A program made the translations under genes and the position numbers. A stretch of DNA of 32,619 bases from Miniimonas arenae (lineage in GTDB: Bacteria > Actinomycetota > Actinomycetes > Actinomycetales > Beutenbergiaceae): positions 1-32,619 of the forward strand of contig NZ_VENP01000036.1 of NCBI RefSeq assembly GCF_006351005.1, given 5' to 3'. This document shows, piece after piece, positions 1-6,908 of the stretch. Positions within the stretch are counted from its first letter, which is position 1. The number at the start of each line of letters is the position of its first letter. The notes below the pieces were generated by a model that made no database searches, was not told where the DNA came from, and saw only the letters and a program-made list of their open reading frames with translations.

Positions 1-402
1 CCCGCGTTCGACGACGTCGCGGCCTGGGTGCCGCGTCCCGACGTGTGGCGCGCGCGGCTCGCCGAGGCCGAGGCTCAGACGCCCGCGACGTTCACGAACA
101 ATGCGTGGACCGTGGGTGCGCTGGAGGCGGCATGGTCGGCGATCGTGCACACGCCGCGTGGTGCGGCCGCTGGTCCGAGTGAGCCGGTGGTCGCGGCGCT
201 GACCACGGCGATCCGGATCGGCCACGACACCGACACCGTCGCGGCGATCGCGGGGGCGCTGCTCGGGGCGCGGTGGGGGACCGGCGCGCTGCCCGAGCGG
301 TGGACGCGGATGGTGCACGGCTGGCCGGGGCTCGACTGGCCGGGGCTGCGGGCGCTCGCGGAGCGCGTGGTCGCGAAGGGCGTCGAGCGCCGGGGCGCGT
401 GA
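1..402 (+). CDS. ADP-ribosylglycohydrolase family protein, C-terminal part (5' end outside the window)
   Basis: The frame is open from base 1 to the TGA at 400-402, so only the last ~133 residues are visible; the GTG at 28 is probably internal. The segment NNAWTVGALEAAWSAI followed by IRIGHDTDTVAAIAGALLGA and a closing HGWPG is the typical C-terminal half of ADP-ribosylglycohydrolases. In that family the GHDTDT-type aspartates bind one of the two metal ions. Members remove ADP-ribose from proteins or small molecules in the cytoplasm; the substrate cannot be told from this fragment. The gene converges on the toxin gene that ends at 416, with 13 bases between the stops. The family assignment is fairly secure, the exact role is not. 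Confidence 0.85.
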   Translation, partial: PAFDDVAAWVPRPDVWRARLAEAEAQTPATFTNNAWTVGALEAAWSAIVHTPRGAAAGPSEPVVAALTTAIRIGHDTDTVAAIAGALLGARWGTGALPERWTRMVHGWPGLDWPGLRALAERVVAKGVERRGA

Positions 403-415
403 TGGGCCTGGGCAG

Positions 416-760
416 TCAGAGGCGCAGGAGGTAGCGGAGCACCTGGTCGACGCGAGCGAGGTCCACGGGGCCCACTCGCCCGAGGACCTCCACCGCGCGG
501 TCGGTCGAGATCGTCCGAATCTGCTCACACTGGACGTACGAGATCACCGGAAGCGCGCCGTCGAGCTCGACGTTCGTGGCGTACCCGCGCCGGGTCCGGG
601 TGATCGGGAGTACGACGGCGAGGCCCACCGCCGCGAGACGGGGGTCGGACACGACGAGCGCCGGTCGGCGCCACGCGGCCTCGTGCCCGATCGGATCGCC
701 GAGGTCGACGAGCCAGATCTCGCCACGCGCCAGGGCTGCGGCCCCGACCGTCGGGCTCAT
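416..760 (-). CDS. MazF/PemK-like toxin (type II toxin-antitoxin system)
   Basis: The 114-residue product begins MSPTVGAAALARGEIWLVDL and continues with GHEAAWRRPALVVSD and VVLPITRTRRGYATNVEL. This is the PemK/MazF fold pattern: GEIWLVDL, RPALVVSD, then the T-R loop. Family members are sequence-specific mRNA endoribonucleases held inactive by the partner antitoxin. The ATG at 760 overlaps the antitoxin stop as ATGA, which implies translational coupling and decides the start; a longer in-frame start at 805 would add an unlikely Arg/Pro-rich tail inside the antitoxin gene. The conserved basic residue after the IT segment is present, so it may be active. It sits directly upstream of, and divergent from, the broken helicase gene. 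Confidence 0.85.
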   Translation of the reverse strand: MSPTVGAAALARGEIWLVDLGDPIGHEAAWRRPALVVSDPRLAAVGLAVVLPITRTRRGYATNVELDGALPVISYVQCEQIRTISTDRAVEVLGRVGPVDLARVDQVLRYLLRL

Positions 761-1026
761 CGCCGCGTCGCGCCGCGGCGGGCAGGTCGGAGGACGTCCT
801 CCCACGACTCCGGCTCGAGCCCGTTCTTCGCAGAGGGCCCGGCAGACGTCTCGAGTTGGAACGCGCCGGCGAGGGCGTCCGACCGGACGACGTCCCAGAA
901 CGCCTCACGCTCGCGGGCGGCGATGGCTCGCTCGACCACGGCGGCGATGCTCGAGCCGTCGTGCGCCGCCAGCGCAGCCAGGCGGTCGCGGAGCTCCTGT
1001 GGGACGCGGATCGTCGTCGAGGTCAC
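757..1026 (-). CDS. Ribbon-helix-helix antitoxin partner of the MazF-like toxin
   Basis: The 89-residue protein starts with TTIRVPQELRDRLAALAA and then SSIAAVVERAI, a classic ribbon-helix-helix DNA-binding segment (beta strand plus two helices) at residues 4-38. The C-terminal half is more polar, ends in an Arg-rich tail and would be the toxin-binding part. In this class the antitoxin represses its own operon and neutralises the toxin. The start is a GTG at 1026: a TATCAT -10 box lies 6 bases upstream, and no Shine-Dalgarno sequence is visible, so the mRNA may be leaderless. The stop overlaps the toxin start by 4 bases. Confidence 0.8.
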   Translation of the reverse strand: MTSTTIRVPQELRDRLAALAAHDGSSIAAVVERAIAAREREAFWDVVRSDALAGAFQLETSAGPSAKNGLEPESWEDVLRPARRGATRR

Positions 1027-1032
1027 CCGGCA

Positions 1033-1038
1033 ATGATA
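1033..1038 (-). promoter_or_regulatory. -10 box of the toxin-antitoxin operon
   Basis: On the minus strand TATCAT (5 of 6 matches to TATAAT) is followed by 6 bases and then the GTG of the antitoxin. An imperfect palindrome, TACATATTCGTA on the minus strand (8 of 12 symmetric), lies just upstream and could be the autoregulatory operator. No clear -35 box is seen. Confidence 0.45.
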
Positions 1039-1126
1039 CGAATATGTAGACGACTCCCTCTACCAGCAGGCTGCGCTCGTTGCGTTGCTCGCTCGGGACG
1101 CGACGTCACGCCGCACGTCGACGTCT

Positions 1127-1138
1127 CCAATAGATTGG
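1127..1138. promoter_or_regulatory. Short perfect inverted repeat with an embedded -10-like box upstream of the helicase gene
   Basis: CCAATAGATTGG is a perfect 5-base inverted repeat around AG. It contains TAGATT, a plausible -10 box for the helicase gene 65 bases downstream. It is AT-rich compared with its surroundings. Whether it is an operator, a promoter or chance is not decidable by eye. Confidence 0.3.
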
Positions 1139-1200
1139 CTGACGTCGCCGTGGGAGGGGTGCGCGTGACGGGGCAACTAAAAGCAGCGCAGGGAGGCCCG

Positions 1201-4200
1201 ATGGAGTGGACGTTCGACGCCAACCCCGCCGAGACCGTCCTCGCCCTCGAGGCCACCCGCATGCAGCAGGCTGCGCTGTTCGACCCGATGCTCGCCGTCG
1301 CCACCAGCAAGGTGGACCCCCTGCCGCACCAGATCCGCGCTGTCTACGGCGAGCTGCTTCCGAAGCCCGGCCCGCTGCGATTTCTCCTCGCGGACGACCC
1401 CGGCGCCGGCAAGACGACCATGGCCGGCCTCTACCTCAAGGAGCTGCTGCTCCGGGGCGACGTGCGCCGTTGCCTGATCGTCGCGCCCGGCGGCCTGGTG
1501 GACCAGTGGCAGGAGGAGCTCGCGGAGCGGTTCGACCTCGAGGCGACCATCCTCTCCCGCGCCCTCGCGGACGAGTCAGCCCACGGCAACCCGTTCGGCG
1601 ACCCCGCCGACCCAACCCAGGCACCCCTGATCCTCGTCGCGCGGATGGACCAGCTCTCCCGCGACGAGGCCTGGCTCGCTATCTCGAAGGCAGCGAGTGG
1701 GACCTCGTCGTGGTGGACGAGGCGCACCGGATGTCCGCCACGTACTCGGGCGGCGAGCTGACCCGCACGTTGCGCTACCGGCTCGGCCAGCTCCTCGGCT
1801 CGATCACCCGCCACCTCCTGCTCATGACGGCCACGCCGCACGCGGGCAAGGAAGAGGACTTCCAGGCGTTCCTCGCACTGCTGGACCCGGACCGCTTCGA
1901 GGGCGCCTACCGCCGCGGCGTCCACCGCGCCGACTACTCGGGCCTCATGCGGCGCATGCTCAAGGAGGATCTGCTCACGTTCGAGGGTCGAAGCCTCTTC
2001 CCCGAGCGGATCGCCACCACCGTGCCGTACGAACTCACCGCCGCGGAGCAGACCCTGTACGAGGAGGTCACGCGGTACGTCCGCGAGCAGATGAACCTCG
2101 CCGATCGCGTCGCGGCCGAGGGTGATGCCCGACGACGTACCACCGTCGGCTTCGCCCTTACCGTGCTGCAGCGTCGCCTCGCCTCCAGCCCGGCGGCGAT
2201 CCACGAGAGCCTAAGGCGCCGTTCCGAGCGGCTGCGCGCCCGCCGGACCGAGCTCTCGAGGCTCGGCGGCGTGCTGGAGGAGATCCACCACGCTGAGCTC
2301 GCCGTCGTCGACTCCACCCGCGTGACGCGGCTCTGGGAGGACCCGGAGGAGGTCGACGTCGAGGAGACCGAGGCCCTCGAGGAGCAGCTGCTCGACTCGG
2401 CGACGGCGGCACGCACGGTCGCCGAGCTCGACGTCGAGCTCGCGGTTCTCGATGAGCTCACCGCACTCGCGGCGCAGGTCCGCGCGAGCGGGACGGACCG
2501 GAAGTGGAGTCAGCTGCGCGGTCTCGTGCTGAACGCGGGGGCGCGCAAGCTCATCGTCTTCACCGAGCACCGGGACACGCTGACCTACCTCACGGACCGG
2601 ATCGCCACGGTGCTGGGGGACGCCTCCGCCGTCGTCGCGATCGACGGCGGGACGCGCCGGAGCGAGCGCCTTGCCGTCCGCGAGCGGTTCACTCACGACC
2701 CGACGTGCCGCATCCTCGTCGCGACCGACGCCGCGGGTGAGGGGCTGAACCTGCAGGCTGCGCACCTCATGGTGAACTACGACCTGCCGTGGAACCCGAA
2801 CCGGCTCGAGCAGCGGTTCGGCCGGATCCACCGGATCGGCCAGCGCGAGGTGTGTCGGCTGTGGAACCTGGTGGCCTCCAACACCCGTGAGGGCCAGGTC
2901 TTCGAGCGCCTGCTGACGAAGATCGAGGAGCAGCGCACGGCGTACGGCGGCAAGGTGTTCGACGTGCTCGGCGAGCAGGCGTTCGGCGAGCGTCCGTTGC
3001 GCGAGCTGCTCCTCGAGGCGGTGCGGTACGGCGAGGACCCGGCGGTACGTGCCCGCCTGGACCAGGTGATCGACGCGAGCGTGGCGCACGGTCTCGCGGA
3101 CCTCGTGCGCGAGCGGTCGCTTGCCACGCCGGAGATCTCCCTCGCCGATCTGCACGCGCTGCGCGCGGAGATGGACGAGGCACGGGCGCGGCGGCTCCAG
3201 CCGCACTACGTCGGCCGGTTCTTCGTGCACGCATTCCGCGCGGCGGGCGGATCGATCCATCCGCGAGAGTCGGGTCGGTTCGAGATCACGCACGTGCCGT
3301 CGAACCTCCGGCTGGCCCGCGTGTCGCCTCGCTACGCCCGAGTCACGTTCGACCCGGCCACGGAGCGTGCGGAAGCCGAGGTCCTCGCGCCTGGGCACCC
3401 ACTGTTCGACGCTCTCGTGGCCGAGACCCTGCGCCGCACCGCCCACACGATCCGGCGGGGCGCCGTGCTCCTCGACCCCGATCCCGGTGCCTCGGCCCGC
3501 CTGATCGTGGCGGTTGCCGAGGAGCTGCACGACGGCGAGGATGCGATGGTCTCGAAGCGCCACTCGTACGTGGCGATCGACGGGGACGGCGGGCGGCTCG
3601 CGGGCCCGGCGCCGCATCTGGACCTGCTAGACCCGACGGACCCGGCCGCGGGCGTCGACCTGCGACGGCTGGCCGACGTCGTCGCAGCCACGCTGTCGCA
3701 GAGCTGGGCGGCACGCGTCGCGGGGTCCGCCCTGGACTGGTCGCGCGAGCACGGCCTGACGACCCACCGTGCGGAGGTCCAGCGCCGCGTTGCCCGCAGT
3801 TCGCTGCACGCGGCCGCGACCTGGGTCGGCATCGCGATCGGCGTCACCGCGACGGTCATTCTGTGGGGGTTGTGGGAGCTTCGGAGCCGACGCGATCGGC
3901 GCCAGGAGCTGCACCGGGCCTGGTGGGACGGCCGGGCTACTGGTCGTGTCGAGTTGCGGGCGGAGATGCGGGCCGAGTTGCGGGCAGAGATGCGGGCCGC
4001 GGCGCCGCCTCCCGTGCCGGATTCTGCACCTCGGCCGCCTGCGACCACCGCGGTCTCACCCGCTGTCAAACCCGCTCCTGCAGCGCCTCCACCACAGCTC
4101 TCCGCCTTGTCGACGGCCACCGATCCGACGCCATCTGCGCCGCTTCGGCCGACATCGCCGCCGAACAGGCGAACGGCGGTCGAACCGCACATCGTGACGC

Positions 4201-4778
4201 GTACGCGCGAGCCCAGCACGACTGCGCTCCGGGACGACTTCGCATCACGGCGACGGCAGTGGTCCACGGCAGAGACGTCACGCGCGCGTGAGCTGTGGGA
4301 AAGCGGCGAGACGGTGGAGAGCGTCGCGCTCGTGATGCGGATCGATCGGTTCGACGTGGCCGAGCATCTTGCCAGCCACTACTACCAGGTCCAGGGGCGC
4401 ATCGGACAGGACGTGAGCCGACCACGCTACGGGCTCCGATACGAGCAGTGGGAGCTCCGCGCGATGGATCGCTTCGGACCGGCTGGCGCGACGTTCGACG
4501 AGCTCGTTGCTCGGCTCGAGCGAGACCGGCTCGGAGTGGCGATGCGCATGCTCGATCGGGGCGTCGGGCGCCCCGGCTGGCGCGAGGCGGAGCCCACGCC
4601 GCGTACTCCTCGCCCAGACGCCGAACGGCGAGTCGTGATCTTTGCCACCGCACCGGAACCTGCTTTGCGACATGCGCGCTCGACCTCACGCCGTCGGCCG
4701 GCCGCTTCCCCATCGAGGATCTGTCCGACATGCCGCATCGAGCTACCAGCCACCGGAGTCTGCGACCACTGCTCGTGA
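1201..4778 (+). pseudogene. SNF2-like helicase (DISARM DrmD-like), frameshifted and with an unrelated C-terminal tail
   Basis: The ATG at 1201 has a good ribosome-binding site (AGGGAGG, 5 bases upstream). Residues 61-73 hold the Walker A motif FLLADDPGAGKTT. The frame then breaks near 1680: RMDQLSRDEAWLA is in one frame and YLEGSEWDLVVVDEAHRMS in the next, so one base (mod 3) is missing between the ATP-binding and DEAH motifs. The second frame carries LLLMTATPH, the helicase C domain and motif VI (QRFGRIHRIGQ), up to about residue 865. Homologues of this SNF2-like family are expected to go on with a charged coiled region and often DUF3883. Here the protein instead enters a membrane helix (WVGIAIGVTATVILWGLW), a Glu/Arg repeat, a Pro-rich linker, two helix-turn-helix-like segments (from WSTAET, ~1019) and a zinc ribbon (CPTC...GVCDHC). 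Family homology is clear; kinship to DrmD specifically is likely but unproven, and no other DISARM gene is nearby. Probably a defence-gene remnant unless the frameshift is an assembly error. Confidence 0.75.
3951..3998 (+). repeat. 24-base tandem repeat, two copies, inside the helicase tail
   Basis: Two 24-base units differ at a single base, and each is made of two similar 12-base halves (GAGTTGCGGGCG and GAGATGCGGGCC types). They encode ELRAEMRA twice, directly after the predicted membrane helix, probably as a short charged helix. Confidence 0.7.
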
Positions 4779-4837
4779 GGGAGTCTCGGGTGGTGCCCGC
4801 ACGACTCTGCCGGACGACGGCTCGGGCAGCGCCGAGC

Positions 4838-4855
4838 CGCAGCCCTGTGGCTGCG
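4838..4855 (+). terminator. Possible transcription terminator hairpin after the helicase gene
   Basis: CGCAGCC and GGCTGCG form a perfect 7-base stem around a CTGT loop, 60 bases after the helicase stop. There is no T-run, as is common in actinobacteria. The rest of 4779-5064 shows no gene I can support on either strand. Confidence 0.35.
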
Positions 4856-5064
4856 CACATCGGAACTGCTCCGAGCCGCGCCCCGTCCGCGGAGCATCGC
4901 GGGGCGGCGAATCGGCGCTTCTCCGCGCCTCACACCCCACCCGGCGGACACAACGCGAGGTCGACCACAGCCACAGCCCTGTCACGAAGCCTTGTCGGGT
5001 CGGAGTCCGTCGGCGAGCGGCGCACGGCCGCATCTCGTGCTCGAGCGCTGGGTGGACACGCGGA

Positions 5065-5898
5065 TCACTCGGGCTGCTCGGACGCGGGGCCGCGGATCAG
5101 GGCAGCCAGCGTTGCCGTCACGAGCGAGCGGCACATCTCGTCGGGGGGATCGCGCTCGGCCATGGCGGCCAGCGTCGTCGCGCCGCAGATGACCACGAGA
5201 TCGCCGAGCGCGACGGACCATCGAGACTCGACGTACTCGGCGCTCGCCGTCCCCACCCGCGACACGAGGCGCCACCGGTTGTCGACCACCGTGGCGCTCG
5301 CCGGAACGTACAGACCGAGCTCTGCGGGCGAGGGCTGAGTCACGACCGACGTGCCGCGGAACCCGGGCGAGAACCTGCCTTCGCCGCGGGGGGTCGGCGC
5401 GACGTCGAACGTGGGGTCCGCGGGCGACAGGCCGGCCTGCGGATCGGTCCAGGCGGCGTGGTCGACAGCGGCCTCGTCCGGGCTGGCGAACTGGAGGATC
5501 GAGAGGCCGATCGCCGGAGTGAGCCAGATGCCGCCCTCCGCGAACGGCGTGCTCCAGTCGCCGTCGTCGGACTCGGGCGGGTCGTCCACCGTGGCGAGCC
5601 CCACCCGTCCGCCGACGTACGCGACGGCGAGGGGCGTCGGGGACTCGACGGGAAGGTCCGCCTCGTCGGCTTCGTCGTCGCCGCACTCGGCCGCGCCCGG
5701 GCACCGCAGGACGTCGACGAGACCGGAGGGCAGCTCGTCGTCGGTCGGCAGCGCGGGCTCGAGGTCGGCGAGCGTCCATGTTCGCAGCGTCGTCGCCGGC
5801 CCGAGCGAGGTCTGCCGTGCCTGTTGCTCACCGCCCGCGCACCCGGTGGCGGCGAGCGCAGCGATGAGCACGAGTATCGTGGTGTCAAAACGCCTCAT
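5065..5898 (-). CDS. Putative secreted lipoprotein of unknown function
   Basis: The 277-residue product begins MRRFDTTILVLIAALAATGC, a short basic start, a hydrophobic stretch and a lipobox (LAATGC) with the modified cysteine at residue 20. It should therefore be exported and anchored to the outer face of the membrane. The mature part is acidic, with several Pro/Glu/Asp-rich stretches and a DELPSGLVDVLRCPGAAEC segment holding two cysteines that could form a disulphide. A repeated theme of ATVVDNRWRLVSRVG and SRWSVALGDLVVICGATT suggests a beta-rich fold near the C-terminus. I do not recognise a domain. A TACTGT box lies 8 bases before the ATG. The gene stands alone between the helicase remnant and the VapBC pair. 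Confidence 0.75.
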   Translation of the reverse strand: MRRFDTTILVLIAALAATGCAGGEQQARQTSLGPATTLRTWTLADLEPALPTDDELPSGLVDVLRCPGAAECGDDEADEADLPVESPTPLAVAYVGGRVGLATVDDPPESDDGDWSTPFAEGGIWLTPAIGLSILQFASPDEAAVDHAAWTDPQAGLSPADPTFDVAPTPRGEGRFSPGFRGTSVVTQPSPAELGLYVPASATVVDNRWRLVSRVGTASAEYVESRWSVALGDLVVICGATTLAAMAERDPPDEMCRSLVTATLAALIRGPASEQPE

Positions 5899-5906
5899 AC
5901 AACGTC

Positions 5907-5912
5907 ACAGTA
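5907..5912 (-). promoter_or_regulatory. -10 box of the lipoprotein gene
   Basis: TACTGT on the minus strand is 8 bases from the ATG at 5898, which would give an almost leaderless transcript. No Shine-Dalgarno sequence is visible in front of this gene, which supports the idea. Confidence 0.4.
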
Positions 5913-6051
5913 ACGCTTGCGAGATCTATTGCCTAGTGAGTCGGGGGCCGGTAGCGCGGAGCCAGGGCGCAAGGGGGCCTGGACAGCGCTCAGCGGGTCG
6001 GCGGGGCCGGCGGGCGTGCGCGACTGCGGAACTGCGGCGGCGTGGGCGCGC

Positions 6052-6486
6052 TCAGGCCACGAGGGGGTTGCGCACGCGCTGCTGCGGGAACCACGAGAAG
6101 TCCCGGTCCGCCGACCACAGCTCGTCGATCCCGTGGGACAGACAGATCGCCGCGATACGGGCATCGTGCACCTTCGGGCCCGCGACGTCCCCGCGCTTCA
6201 GCAGCTCGGTCAGAACGTCGAGATGCTCGGCCGTCTCGCTCAGCAGGTGCACCTGGGGCAGGCTCGTGATAGCCCGCATCGCCTCGAGTGCCACCCCTTG
6301 CGGCGACGGCGGCGTGTAGATGCGGGGGTGAGTCACCACGGCGAGGAATTCGTGCACGCACGGCCACGGGACGGCCCAGGAGGCACCCGACGCCACCAGG
6401 TCGTCCACCACGGCGAGCGCTCGAGTGTGGTACGGGCTGTCCTCACGGTGCGCGTACACCAGGAGGTTCGTGTCCACTGCGATCAC
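6052..6486 (-). CDS. PIN-domain toxin (VapC-like ribonuclease)
   Basis: The 144-residue protein starts MIAVDTNLLVYAHRED, the first acidic cluster of PIN domains. It continues with CVHEFLAVVTHPR (conserved Glu), KVHDARIAAI (conserved Asp) and LWSADRDFSWF (last Asp). All four metal-binding acidic positions of a PIN ribonuclease are thus present, and the length is typical of VapC. Such toxins cut tRNA or rRNA when freed from the antitoxin. The GTG start at 6486 overlaps the antitoxin stop by 4 bases (GTGA), so the two are translationally coupled. The protein is intact and presumably active. The pair lies directly upstream of the Wadjet operon in the opposite direction. Confidence 0.88.
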   Translation of the reverse strand: MIAVDTNLLVYAHREDSPYHTRALAVVDDLVASGASWAVPWPCVHEFLAVVTHPRIYTPPSPQGVALEAMRAITSLPQVHLLSETAEHLDVLTELLKRGDVAGPKVHDARIAAICLSHGIDELWSADRDFSWFPQQRVRNPLVA

Positions 6487-6719
6487 GGCGTCGAGATCCC
6501 GTAGGAGCGGATGATCACGTCGGAGGGGTCGACGTCGGACACGAGGCCGTGTCCGGCGACGGTCGGGAAGTGGAAGTCGATCGGCGGCGCGGCAGTGCGG
6601 CGATCGAGCTCGGCGGTGACCCCTGAGATGACCAGCTCTCGCAGCGTCGTGCGGTGCTCGTGAGCGACGGCGCGGGCGCGTCGCGCGAGCTCGTCCGGGA
6701 TGTCGATCGTGGTCTTCAC
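6483..6719 (-). CDS. VapB-like antitoxin with ribbon-helix-helix N-terminus
   Basis: The 78-residue protein begins VKTTIDIPDELARRARAVAH and THR-rich TTLRELVISGVTAEL, the usual VapB-type ribbon-helix-helix segment (residues 1-40). The C-terminal part (PPIDFHFPTVAGHGLVSDVD) is likely the toxin-blocking arm. The GTG at 6719 is chosen because a TACCAT box lies 6 bases upstream; an ATG slightly upstream is followed at once by a stop and cannot be used. Expected role: neutralise the PIN toxin encoded next and repress the shared promoter, which faces the jetA promoter region. Confidence 0.82.
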   Translation of the reverse strand: MKTTIDIPDELARRARAVAHEHRTTLRELVISGVTAELDRRTAAPPIDFHFPTVAGHGLVSDVDPSDVIIRSYGISTP

Positions 6720-6725
6720 ACCCCC

Positions 6726-6731
6726 ATGGTA
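6726..6731 (-). promoter_or_regulatory. -10 box of the vapBC-like operon
   Basis: TACCAT on the minus strand is followed by GGGGGT and the GTG start, fitting the leaderless arrangement seen for other genes here. The 190-base gap to jetA therefore holds two divergent promoters; for jetA a weak TACCTT at 6867-6872 is the only -10 candidate I see. Confidence 0.4.
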
Positions 6732-6908
6732 GGCCGGACCCGTACTCCCGCATCGGCATCGCGGCGAGCCGTATCGTGGGAGTGGGTGTGGTTGGTGCCG
6801 AGGCAGCTCACGCACGGAGGTACGCACGGCGGCGCGAGCTTCGTCCTCGATGTCAGGGGCAGCGGTTACCTTGACCGAGTCGGAACGGAGCGAGCGATGG
6901 AGGGCGAG

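Noticed and set aside
856-1200. In-frame extension of the helicase upstream of 1201
   Set aside because: It would overlap the antitoxin and its promoter; the ATG at 1201 has a strong ribosome-binding site and starts the conserved sequence.
2211-3617. Long open frame (468 codons) on the minus strand inside the helicase gene
   Set aside because: Antisense shadow of a high-GC gene: Arg/Val/His-rich, no recognisable domain, and the plus strand encodes clear helicase motifs.
1201-4778. A full DISARM system around the DrmD-like helicase
   Set aside because: No methylase, DrmA, DrmB or DrmC homologue is visible on either side; only toxin-antitoxin genes and a lipoprotein.
5899-6051. Possible RNA gene in the gap between lipoprotein and PIN toxin genes
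   Set aside because: No cloverleaf, no conserved RNA motif and no terminator-like hairpin could be found.
6744-6783. ACTCCC/GGGAGT inverted repeat in the vapB-jetA gap
   Set aside because: The 28-base spacer and short arms make it no better than chance in this sequence.
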